The notes beneath the pieces are model-generated. The model was not told the origin of the DNA. It ran no database searches and saw nothing but the letters and a program-made list of their open reading frames with translations. A DNA stretch of 64,000 bases from CAVYXK01 sp963708245. Its GTDB lineage: Bacteria > Pseudomonadota > Alphaproteobacteria > Acetobacterales > Acetobacteraceae. The first letter of the stretch is position 1; every line of letters starts with the position of its first letter. The DNA lies in assembly GCA_963708245.1 (NCBI GenBank), contig OY970201.1, forward strand, positions 5,828,001 through 5,892,000, given 5' to 3'. The translations under genes and the position numbers were made by a program. Positions 56,599 to 64,000 of this stretch are shown here, piece after piece.

Positions 56599-57582
56599 TC
56601 AGTGTCCTGCTTGTAGCGTCTCAGTGGACACCCCGCTCGCGACGGCGTTTCGCAGAGCCGCGACCTCCGCGACCATCCAAGACTGGTAATTGTAACCCGG
56701 GGTCGGCATGGTCTCGTAGACACCCACAACAGGAATGCCGTTTTTCTTCGCCAGGCCGAGGAACGATTGCGTCAGGGTGTCCGTCACCTGCTGGTTGTAC
56801 AGGAAGACCTTCACCTTGCGTCCGGACAGCAGATCGTTCTGTGTGGTGACGTCCTGGGGGGAGGGGTCGGTGCCGTTCATGATTGCGGCTTGCAGGCTGT
56901 AGGGCGTGAGTATGTCGCAGCCGGCTGCCTCCAGCATGTAGTCGGCCACTGGCTCGGTGACCGCGACTGGTGTTTTGGGATAGGCCGCCTTGAACGAGGC
57001 GAGCGCCGCGAACCACGGTTTAAGCGAGGCATCGAAGGTCTTCAGATTGCTCTGAAAATATGTGGCGTTGGCCGGCTGCAGAGCAGAGAGGTCGTCCGCA
57101 ATGGCCTTCGCGGCGGCAGGCATCGTTTTGGGATCGTACCACAAATGCGGGTTCGGGGTGCTATCCGGTAGACCCAGAAGCTGCTGCACGTCGATAATCT
57201 TGCGATCAGCCTTGGTGGTCGCGGATATGATCTTGTCCGCCCAGGAGTCGTAACCGAGGCCGTTCTTCACGATCAGCTCGGCTGCGGAGATTTGGGCCGC
57301 GACTTTCGGACTAGCCTCGAAGGTATGCGGATCGGTATTCGGATCGGTCTCGATTGCCGTAACCCGAACATACTTGCCGCCGATCTGCTCGATCACGTCG
57401 GCATACTCGTTCTCGACGCCCACCGCGTTGATGGCCCCCTGGACAGCCGGGGCTGCGAGAGCGCTTCCACACGTCGCGACTGCCAAGATGGCAGCGGTCA
57501 TAAGGGCCCGGACAACTCTCCTCGGTTCCGCCGCCGTGCACAGATCGCGCAGAGTGGCGGGCATGGCCTGAGTGGACAACAT
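56599..57582 (-). CDS. Zinc/manganese ABC transporter substrate-binding protein
   Basis: The 327-residue exported protein has a signal peptide ending GSALAAP. It has the cluster A-I metal-binding pattern (DPNTDPHTFEASPK, NPHLWYDPKTM), with histidines in the DPH and PH positions, and a QAIL-like end. No His-rich loop like that of ZnuA is present, so metal choice (zinc or manganese) is open. It is the first gene of the operon, just downstream of a candidate Zur box. Confidence 0.9.
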   Translation of the reverse strand: MLSTQAMPATLRDLCTAAEPRRVVRALMTAAILAVATCGSALAAPAVQGAINAVGVENEYADVIEQIGGKYVRVTAIETDPNTDPHTFEASPKVAAQISAAELIVKNGLGYDSWADKIISATTKADRKIIDVQQLLGLPDSTPNPHLWYDPKTMPAAAKAIADDLSALQPANATYFQSNLKTFDASLKPWFAALASFKAAYPKTPVAVTEPVADYMLEAAGCDILTPYSLQAAIMNGTDPSPQDVTTQNDLLSGRKVKVFLYNQQVTDTLTQSFLGLAKKNGIPVVGVYETMPTPGYNYQSWMVAEVAALRNAVASGVSTETLQAGH

Positions 57583-57625
57583 CGTGGTCTTGATCCTCCT
57601 GCCGGCAGAGCGTATAGGCCCAGAA

Positions 57626-57640
57626 CGCTATAACATAGCG
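57626..57640. promoter_or_regulatory. Candidate Zur operator
   Basis: CGCTAT-AAC-ATAGCG is a perfect 6-bp inverted repeat with a three-base centre, within the longer AACGCTATAACATAGCGGTT, 44 bases upstream of the binding-protein gene. Its TATAACAT core matches the alphaproteobacterial Zur consensus around TGTTATAACAT. Position and symmetry support zinc-repressed control by the adjacent Zur. Confidence 0.65.
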
Positions 57641-57953
57641 GTTGCGAGGTCCACTCGCTTGCACGCGAGGCAATCGGCCGGCCCACGTGGCGGTGGGTCA
57701 CAGCCCGGTAAGAACGTCTGACGAATCGCAAGCTGCCGATCCGGTCAGATGCGTTTCAACGCGCTCTTCTCATACCGGTACCGGCCGCCCGAAAGAATGA
57801 CCCGGCTGGCGGCGCTCACACCCGCGTCATGGCCAGCCTTTGCCTCATCGTATTGGCTGGCGCCTGGCGCGCGAGAGCGACAATCCGCATCAGGCGCTCA
57901 GCACACGGCGAGAACTGCAACCGGAATAGCCGCGCCACGTTGCGGGCTTGCAA

Positions 57954-59153
57954 ATGATTATCGCCTGCTCCGACTGCGGCACGATCCAGAGCTTGCCGCC
58001 GCTGCAACCGCGCGGGCGGCTGATCTGCTGCCGCTGCGACAAGGTGCTGGAGAGGACCGCCGGCCGCAGTCTGGACGCTGCGCTGGCGCTGGCCATCGCC
58101 ACCTTCGTCGTCTGGTTCCCGGCCAATCTAAGTACGTTGATGACGATCCATTTCCTGGGCATCGAGCGCTCCAGCCGGCTCGGCTCCGGCGTCTTCGCCA
58201 TGTGGCAACAGGGTTGGAACCTGCTCGCCGTAGTCGTCGGGCTGCAGGGCGTTATTCTGCCATTCTTCCGGTTTGGCCTGCTGGCCTCGGCGCTGGCCGG
58301 GATCAAGCTTGACCGCCAGGGGCTGTGGACTGGTGTGGTGTTCCGCTGGGCGCAGCATCTGGATCTCTGGTCCATGCCGGACGTGTTCCTGATCGGCGCA
58401 TTGATCGGCTACAGCCGCGTGGCCGTGCTCATCCCGGTCAGGATCGGGGCGGGCGGCTGGTCGCTGATCGCGGCGGCGATGCTGACCATGCTGACTCGAG
58501 CAACGCTCGACGCTCGTTCGGTCTGGCGCATGATCAAGGCGCCGGAAGGCATGCCGACTGGTCGCCGGATTGCCTGCACCGAGTGCGATATCGTGCTGCC
58601 GGGGAGCCTTGCCAGGCAGCGCTGCCCACGCTGCGCGGCGCGGCTGACGGCTCGCAAGCCCTTTTCCGTCATGCGCTGCGCTGCGCTCGTGATGGCGGCC
58701 TACCCGCTGTACCTGGTCGCCAACTATTTTCCGATGAATATCACCAACCAGCTTGGCCGGCAGAGCAACCAGACGATTCTGTATGGCGTGGACCGGCTGG
58801 TGCAGGCGGGCTTCCTACCGCTGGCGGCCGTAATTTTCTGTGCCAGCATCCTGATCCCTGTCTGCAAGCTGCTCGGCTTGAGCTGGCTGCTCTGGTCGGT
58901 GCATCGCCGCTCCGCCGCCGCGCTACGGCGCAAGACGCGCCTCTACCGGTTCGTCGAAGAGATCGGGCGATGGTCGAACATCGACGTGTTCACGATCGCG
59001 ATCTTCCTCCCGATCATGCAGATCAGAGGCCTCGTCAGTGTGCATCCAGGGACCGGCGCGCCGGCGTTTCTGGCAGTGATCGTCCTGACCATGTTCGCCG
59101 CGAAGGTTTTCGACCCCCGCCTGCTCTGGGACAGTGCGGAGGTGCGGGCATGA
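57954..59153 (+). CDS. pqiA: PqiA-type integral membrane protein
   Basis: The 399-residue protein has two zinc-ribbon modules (CSDCGTIQSLPPLQPRG and CTECDIVLPGSLARQRCPRC), each followed by a set of membrane helices. This is the PqiA/YebS duplicated layout. It is the inner-membrane partner of PqiB in a MCE lipid-transport-type pathway. ATG 57954 preferred; a TTG at 57948 also exists. It overlaps pqiB. Confidence 0.9.
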   Translation: MIIACSDCGTIQSLPPLQPRGRLICCRCDKVLERTAGRSLDAALALAIATFVVWFPANLSTLMTIHFLGIERSSRLGSGVFAMWQQGWNLLAVVVGLQGVILPFFRFGLLASALAGIKLDRQGLWTGVVFRWAQHLDLWSMPDVFLIGALIGYSRVAVLIPVRIGAGGWSLIAAAMLTMLTRATLDARSVWRMIKAPEGMPTGRRIACTECDIVLPGSLARQRCPRCAARLTARKPFSVMRCAALVMAAYPLYLVANYFPMNITNQLGRQSNQTILYGVDRLVQAGFLPLAAVIFCASILIPVCKLLGLSWLLWSVHRRSAAALRRKTRLYRFVEEIGRWSNIDVFTIAIFLPIMQIRGLVSVHPGTGAPAFLAVIVLTMFAAKVFDPRLLWDSAEVRA

Positions 59154-60886
59154 GCCCCGACCAAGGAAGCCTACCCGAGCGCCACGCCGTTCATGAGCAT
59201 GATGCGGACGCGTCGTACCGGGTCACCCCCGAACCGTCGCCGGCCAAGGAGCAGGTCAGTCGCTGGCCTGGTTGGATCTGGGCCGTGCCGATCGCCGCGG
59301 TGGCCATCGTTGGCTATCTGGCGTTCAAGCAGCTCGCCGTGAGCGGTCCTGCGGTAACGGTCACGTTCCAGACCGCGGGGGGCGTGCAGGCCGGCAATAC
59401 CCAGGTGAAATACCAGGGGGTGAAGGTGGGCGAGGTCGAGGCCGTCCATCTCGGCAAAAACCTCCAGCGAGTTGAGGTCAGGCTGCGCATGGATGCCGAC
59501 ATGGAGGGACATCTCGGCTCCGGGACCGAGTTCTGGATCGCCGGACAGAGTCCCAGTTTGGGCAATCTCGCCTCGCTCAAGTCAATCATCACCGGTCCCT
59601 ATATCGGCGTGATCCCGCATGACGGAAAAACCCAGCACAACGTTCAAGGCTTGGCGCAACAGCCGGTGACTCCGCAGACGGTGCCCGGTCAGCATTACGT
59701 GATGCTCGCGAGCACGCTGGGCAATCTTGGCCGCGGTTCTGCCGTCATCTACCACGGCGACAACGCCGGCTATGTTGAGCAGACCAGTTTCCAGGCCGAC
59801 GGCAGCTTCCGGATCGGTGTTTTCGTCAAGGCACCGTACGACGGCCTCGTCCGCACGGGGACACGGTTCTGGGATGCCGGGGCGGTGCAGCTCTCGATGC
59901 AGCCGAACGGGCCGAAGCTGCAGTTTCAATCGGTCTCCGCCGTGCTCCAGGGGGCCGTCTCGTTCGAGACCCCAGCTGGCACGGCAGGCGGGAGTGCGGC
60001 GCCGGCGCATCACACGTTCACCCTGTATTCGAGCAAGCAGGCCGCTGAATACGCGCCCGGCCCCAATGCAGTGCGCTATCGGGTCGTGTTTCAGGCCGCT
60101 GCCGGTGGGCTGTCGGACGGCGCGGCAGTCGAACTGGCGGGGAAACGCGTCGGCACGGTGGTCAGCAGTGAGTTGCAATACGACGCCCCGAGCGGACAGC
60201 TTCAGGAAGCGGTCACGCTGGCGCTAGAACCGAGCCGGATCGCCCTGACCGGAAGCGGCGAGTGGACTGACCCGCGCAAGCAAATGGACGCGATGCTGGA
60301 CAAGCTGGTCAGCCAGGGCCTGCGCGCGCAACTCGGCTCTTTCGTGCCGGTGGTGGGCGTAAAGGATGTGGAGCTGGCGTACGTGGCTGGCCCGTCGCAA
60401 ACACCGTTGATGCCGGGGAACCCGCCGGAGATCCCCAGTGCGTCGGGCGGCGGCGGAATTGAAGACATCCTGACTGCGGTCAATCGGGTCACCGGCAAGC
60501 TGGACGCCCTGCCGATCGATCAGATCGCCGCAAATGTGCGGACGATCACCGCACGCGCGGCAGAGCTGGCTCAGTCGTCGCAGTTGAAGACGGCTCTGCA
60601 GAACATGGATCGCTCGGTCGCCAACGTGGAGCGTCTGACCGCATCGGCCGACGCTCAGGTACCCGCGATCGTGGCAGAGCTGCGCCGGGTGGCGACGCAA
60701 GCGCAGGCGACGATCGCTTCCGCGCGGTCGCTGCTGAACAACCAGTCGGGGGTTACCGCAACTGGGCTGCAGACGGCCGGTCTGAGCCAGACTCTGTACG
60801 AGCTGAGCGAGGCGGCCCGATCCGTGCGGCAATTGGCGGATTACCTCGATCGGCATCCCTCGGCTCTGATCCGTGGCCGGGGCTGA
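59150..60886 (+). CDS. pqiB: PqiB, MCE (MlaD-like) domain protein
   Basis: The 578-residue protein has one N-terminal membrane helix (WIWAVPIAAVAIVGYLAF) and several MlaD/MCE domains (ITGPYIGVIPHDGKT, then FIVA-type cores such as RIGVFVKAPYDGLVRTGTRF). A C-terminal coiled-coil tail follows. PqiB forms a periplasm-spanning tube for lipid movement. ATG overlaps the pqiA stop (ATGA). An upstream open frame is a shadow inside pqiA. Confidence 0.9.
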   Translation: MSPDQGSLPERHAVHEHDADASYRVTPEPSPAKEQVSRWPGWIWAVPIAAVAIVGYLAFKQLAVSGPAVTVTFQTAGGVQAGNTQVKYQGVKVGEVEAVHLGKNLQRVEVRLRMDADMEGHLGSGTEFWIAGQSPSLGNLASLKSIITGPYIGVIPHDGKTQHNVQGLAQQPVTPQTVPGQHYVMLASTLGNLGRGSAVIYHGDNAGYVEQTSFQADGSFRIGVFVKAPYDGLVRTGTRFWDAGAVQLSMQPNGPKLQFQSVSAVLQGAVSFETPAGTAGGSAAPAHHTFTLYSSKQAAEYAPGPNAVRYRVVFQAAAGGLSDGAAVELAGKRVGTVVSSELQYDAPSGQLQEAVTLALEPSRIALTGSGEWTDPRKQMDAMLDKLVSQGLRAQLGSFVPVVGVKDVELAYVAGPSQTPLMPGNPPEIPSASGGGGIEDILTAVNRVTGKLDALPIDQIAANVRTITARAAELAQSSQLKTALQNMDRSVANVERLTASADAQVPAIVAELRRVATQAQATIASARSLLNNQSGVTATGLQTAGLSQTLYELSEAARSVRQLADYLDRHPSALIRGRG

Positions 60887-60893
60887 GACGGCA

Positions 60894-61460
60894 ATGCGGG
60901 GTGTGCTGCCGTTGCTATTGGCGCTGCTGCTGGCCGAATGCAGCAGCCCCCCGACCAACTTCTACACGCTCGCGCCGGTGCCGCCAGCGCATCGGATTGT
61001 GGGCAGCCGCCCGATCGGACCGATCGAGGTGGCTGAGGTGGCGGTACCGGCGACGATCGACCGCAACGCCATCGTGCTGAGCGCCGGCGATGATCGGCTG
61101 GAGGTTTCCTCGAACGATCAGTGGGCCGCCCCGCTCGGCCAGCTTGTGCGCCAGACGCTCACAGCGGATCTGCAGGCAAGATTGCCGGATGGCTCGGTGC
61201 TCCCGCCGGGCGGCATCGCCCCGGGTGGCGGGCTGCGCATACTGATACTGAACATCCAAGGCTTCATTGGCGGCGTGGATGGGACCGTGGTGCTGAACAC
61301 GGGCTGGGAGTTGGTGAAAGCCGGTTCGACGGACGTGCTGCGGAGTGGACACGAGGTGATCCGGGTCCGCGCCGCATCTGGAAAAGCCGCGGATATCGTC
61401 CCGGCAATGAGCCAAGCGGTCGGAGCACTGGCGGATCGGATCGCGGCAGCGATCGGTTGA
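60894..61460 (+). CDS. pqiC: PqiC-like lipoprotein
   Basis: The 188-residue protein has a lipobox LLAECS after a short hydrophobic signal and a PqiC/DUF330 pattern (PPTNFYTLAPVPPAHRI, LEVSSNDQWAAPLGQLVRQT). It anchors the outer-membrane end of the PqiB tube. ATG 60894 gives the better signal peptide; GTG 60873 is an alternative overlapping pqiB. Confidence 0.87.
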   Translation: MRGVLPLLLALLLAECSSPPTNFYTLAPVPPAHRIVGSRPIGPIEVAEVAVPATIDRNAIVLSAGDDRLEVSSNDQWAAPLGQLVRQTLTADLQARLPDGSVLPPGGIAPGGGLRILILNIQGFIGGVDGTVVLNTGWELVKAGSTDVLRSGHEVIRVRAASGKAADIVPAMSQAVGALADRIAAAIG

Positions 61461-61465
61461 GCACT

Positions 61466-62536
61466 CTAATTCTTCCGCAACCATGCGATATCCCTTGCCT
61501 GCTCACTCTTGTGCGAGATGAGCACCTTCCAACACGAATTGTCGCGGTCGAGCCGCGCGTATATCCGGCCCGTATTGTCACGTCCGTCGTTGATATGCCG
61601 CTCCCACCATGCGGGCAGACTCTGGAAAGATTTCCAGGCAGGTGGCATGCGACCGGGATGTCCCCGCAACTCCGCAAAGGCTCGGTAAATCGGGCCCCGA
61701 TCCTCATACTCGATTGCCACGACCCTGATGCTATCGCGCGCAAGCCGAAACTCCGGGAGCAACATCGCAAAGACCGTTTGAATTTCGTTCTGTAACCGCC
61801 CAGTCCGAAGTGTGGTCGATGGAGTTGGCGGAGACTCAGGTGCTGTAGCCGCTTCCGCGGAAAAACGAGCCTCCCGCTCAGCTTCCAACTCCGCTCTAAG
61901 GGCGCTGAGCTCTTGCGACGTTGCAACAGCCTGCGAAGCGGCATCCTTCAGAGAGTCATGCTCATACTCCACGGCCGCCTGGCGCTCGCGTGCGGCCATA
62001 AGCTCTATATGCAATAGGCGTGATCGGATTTGCTCCGCGGACTCCGGAACGGCTTGATGGTCCGGGATATTCCCTATTAGCCGCCCCAGTAGGGTCCGGA
62101 GAGGTTCGGCTGGGGCCGGTTTTTCAAACCGAACGAACCAGTCAGCGGCGAATTCCTCGACTGGATCGCCGAGGTAACGTCCCATTCGGTGGACCGCGAT
62201 CCCCGCGCCACGCAGGCGAGCCGCCGCTGCCTCGGCGTCAATCGCTGATCCGGCCAGCAGCAAATACGCGTCCTGCTCGCCATCGATGATCGCGAACTGC
62301 GCTCTGGCGCCCATCACTGCGGCAGGCTTGCAGAGCCCCGGTGCGACCGCCTCGCCGTCGATATCGATCGAGCCTGCCTCGCCAACTGGGTAGACCAGCC
62401 CGCTCCAGAGCACCCCAGACCGGCCGTCCGGCAGGAGTAACGGACGGCAGCGGGCAGTCTCGATGCTCCGTGACCCATCGTTAACGATGACCTCAAGAAA
62501 CTCAGCTAGGTGTGACCCAGGCATCGTTGCTACCAT
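61466..62536 (-). CDS. Unrecognised 356-residue protein divergent from the ZorA-like gene
   Basis: No family is recognised. The N-terminal part has mixed alpha/beta composition (FLEVIVNDGSRSIETARCRP, VHRMGRYLGDPVEEFAADW). A central charged coiled coil (SALRAELEAEREARFSAEAA) follows, then a Ser/Thr/Pro linker. The C-terminal domain has LPAWWERHINDGRDNTGRIY and LISHKSEQARDIAWLRK. There is no signal peptide or membrane helix. It shares a 35-base divergent start region with the ZorA-like gene, so the two may be linked functionally. pqiC converges on it. Confidence 0.7.
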   Translation of the reverse strand: MVATMPGSHLAEFLEVIVNDGSRSIETARCRPLLLPDGRSGVLWSGLVYPVGEAGSIDIDGEAVAPGLCKPAAVMGARAQFAIIDGEQDAYLLLAGSAIDAEAAAARLRGAGIAVHRMGRYLGDPVEEFAADWFVRFEKPAPAEPLRTLLGRLIGNIPDHQAVPESAEQIRSRLLHIELMAARERQAAVEYEHDSLKDAASQAVATSQELSALRAELEAEREARFSAEAATAPESPPTPSTTLRTGRLQNEIQTVFAMLLPEFRLARDSIRVVAIEYEDRGPIYRAFAELRGHPGRMPPAWKSFQSLPAWWERHINDGRDNTGRIYARLDRDNSCWKVLISHKSEQARDIAWLRKN

Positions 62537-62571
62537 GCGTCGATCCGGAGGGATTAAGGATTATAAAGCCG

Positions 62572-64000
62572 GTGCTTGCAATCAGCGATCTCATTCAGCA
62601 GCCAGCCACCCTCTGGACTATCGTTGCTGTTTTGTCCACTTGGGCCGTGGCGTCCGGCTGCTTCGCCCTGAAAGGGATCTGGCGCACGAAGCGTGCCATC
62701 CGCATGGCGCGGGCGCGGATCAGCCGCCTGCCGGACCCATCCGCCTTCACAGGCGAGTACGAGGAAGTCTCCGCCGACCTCGCAACCCTCGACCTGATCG
62801 GTCCCCGGTGGCGGGTATTTCGCGAGACCCTTCTGATTGATGGCGCCGGACGCCGGCCGGTGCGCGCCACCATATCAGCCGAGAACTGGTTCAACACCTC
62901 GCTTCTGCAGGACGCGAACCTCGACCTCCGCTACCACGCAGCCTTGCCGAGCCTTCTTGTTGGGGCCGGTCTCCTCTTTACTTTCTTGGGACTGACCTTC
63001 GCCCTGCGGAAGGCAGGCGCAGTCGTCGCGGACAACGTAAGCCTTTCTGATCGCAATCACGCGCTTCAGCAGTTGTTGGACCTGGCGTCTTTTAAGTTCG
63101 TAACCTCCGTGGCAGGTTTGGCTCTCTCAATTGGATATGCTCTGTTTTGGAAACAAGCCTGCATGCGGGCAGTGGACCGGGAGATAGCCGGCCTCGTTCA
63201 GGATCTGCACAAGCGCATCCCTCTCTACACTGAACTCGCGGCGCAGGAGGAAGCCAATACCGTTGCTGAGCGCCAGCTTGCGCAGTTGGAGACCTTCTCG
63301 ACGGACCTCGCTGTCGCGATCGGGGAGAAGCTGGACTCCGCATTCGATCAGCGCCTGGGTGAGCATATCGCGCCGCTGCGGGAGGCGCTGGAGCGCCTGG
63401 CTTCCCGTACCTCGGAAGACAATACTGCCGCGCTGCAGCGGATGCTTGACGTGTTCCTCGAGCGCCTCCAGGGCGGTGCGGGGAGCAGGATGGAGGGTGT
63501 CGCGGAACGGCTCGAAACTCTGGGCGAGAGCCTCAAAGGGCTCGAAACCGGCTTGCGTGATGTAGCGGGACACATGGCGGACGGTGCCGGTGCCATGGCG
63601 CAACGTCTGGGTGAAGGCGCCGAGGCCGCATTAACCCGCATCACGGATCAAATGAATGGCTTGGCGCAAACTCTCAGCGAAGTCGCGCTACAGACACGTA
63701 CTGCGGGCGCCGACGCAGGCAGCGAGATGGCGACCCGCATCAAGGATGCCGCCTCTCAGTTCGAAGGCGCTATAGTGAAGCTGGTCACCGAGGCTGATAC
63801 ACTAGCTGCTAGAATTGGAGAACTGCAGCAGGCGGCGGGCGAAACTACCCCAGCCTTGCTAGCCAGCGCGGGAGACTTGCGAGCGGCCAGCGAGACGGCC
63901 CTCGCAAGCGTGCAACCCCTCCGCGAGGTCGCCCAGACGGTCACGACAGCGGTCCAGCAGATCGGCGGTGCCGCCGAACGGCTGCAAGCTGCCGAACACG
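62572..64000 (+). CDS. zorA: ZorA-like MotA/TolQ-type proton-channel protein with long coiled-coil tail, 3' part beyond the window
   Basis: The frame is open from GTG 62572 to the right edge (476 codons), so the gene is cut. An N-terminal helix is followed by FRETLLIDG...NTSLLQDANLDLRYHAALP, then the channel helices SLLVGAGLLFTFLGLTFAL and FKFVTSVAGLALSIGYALF. After that is a very long helical region with repeated Leu/Glu/Ala patterns (LGEGAEAALTRITDQMNG). This is the layout of ZorA of the Zorya anti-phage systems: a pentameric proton channel with a long cytoplasmic tail that works with ZorB. ZorB and effectors would lie beyond the edge. Confidence 0.8.
   Translation, partial: MLAISDLIQQPATLWTIVAVLSTWAVASGCFALKGIWRTKRAIRMARARISRLPDPSAFTGEYEEVSADLATLDLIGPRWRVFRETLLIDGAGRRPVRATISAENWFNTSLLQDANLDLRYHAALPSLLVGAGLLFTFLGLTFALRKAGAVVADNVSLSDRNHALQQLLDLASFKFVTSVAGLALSIGYALFWKQACMRAVDREIAGLVQDLHKRIPLYTELAAQEEANTVAERQLAQLETFSTDLAVAIGEKLDSAFDQRLGEHIAPLREALERLASRTSEDNTAALQRMLDVFLERLQGGAGSRMEGVAERLETLGESLKGLETGLRDVAGHMADGAGAMAQRLGEGAEAALTRITDQMNGLAQTLSEVALQTRTAGADAGSEMATRIKDAASQFEGAIVKLVTEADTLAARIGELQQAAGETTPALLASAGDLRAASETALASVQPLREVAQTVTTAVQQIGGAAERLQAAEH

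Overview
The window is high-GC chromosomal DNA from an alphaproteobacterium, most likely Acetobacteraceae or another Rhodospirillales. The pointers are gene types and neighbourhoods common in that group: an HIG1-type twin-transmembrane protein beside etfBA, a hopanoid-associated HpnL protein, a DUF6362 protein with a short HTH protein, a GrpE-DnaK-DnaJ cluster and PqiABC. The assignment rests on protein resemblance only. No rRNA is present; the one RNA gene is tRNA-Sec.

Left part (1-24.5 kb). A minus-strand type VI secretion operon, tssA-tssB-tssC-hcp-tagJ-tssE-tssF, runs off the left edge. Facing it are an OmpA-like protein, a membrane-anchored protein with an HExxH motif, and a PpkA-like Ser/Thr kinase. 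Housekeeping genes follow: HIG1/etfB/etfA/3-hydroxyacyl-CoA dehydrogenase, a large MscS channel with a 2OG-Fe(II) dioxygenase and rsmD, a decayed polysaccharide/IS scar with a surviving flippase, then der, bamB and a TPR membrane protein.

Middle part (25-36 kb). This is a self-contained selenium module: a three-subunit respiratory formate dehydrogenase whose alpha subunit has an in-frame UGA (selenocysteine) followed by a SECIS-like hairpin, then fdhE, selA, selB, tRNA-Sec (selC) and selD, all on the plus strand. The selB reading frame ends inside selC.

Island (36.6-45.7 kb). A minus-strand peptide-type ABC transporter operon with an SDR and an SMP-30 protein is disrupted by a 966 bp IS5-type element and a nonsense codon in the second permease. 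It is bracketed by 212 bp direct repeats of the 3' end of hpnL. This is the layout expected from single-crossover integration of a circle into hpnL.

Right part (45.5-64 kb). hpnL, a class IV aminotransferase and grpE-dnaK-dnaJ come first, then a small regulator cluster (XRE, HTH, DUF6362). Next are a Zur-type regulator with a two-permease zinc/manganese ABC operon preceded by a palindromic candidate operator, and pqiABC (a PqiB/MCE lipid-transport-type complex). At the right edge is the start of a ZorA-like proton-channel gene of the Zorya anti-phage type, divergent from an unrecognised 356-residue protein. This edge is the best candidate for an undescribed system.
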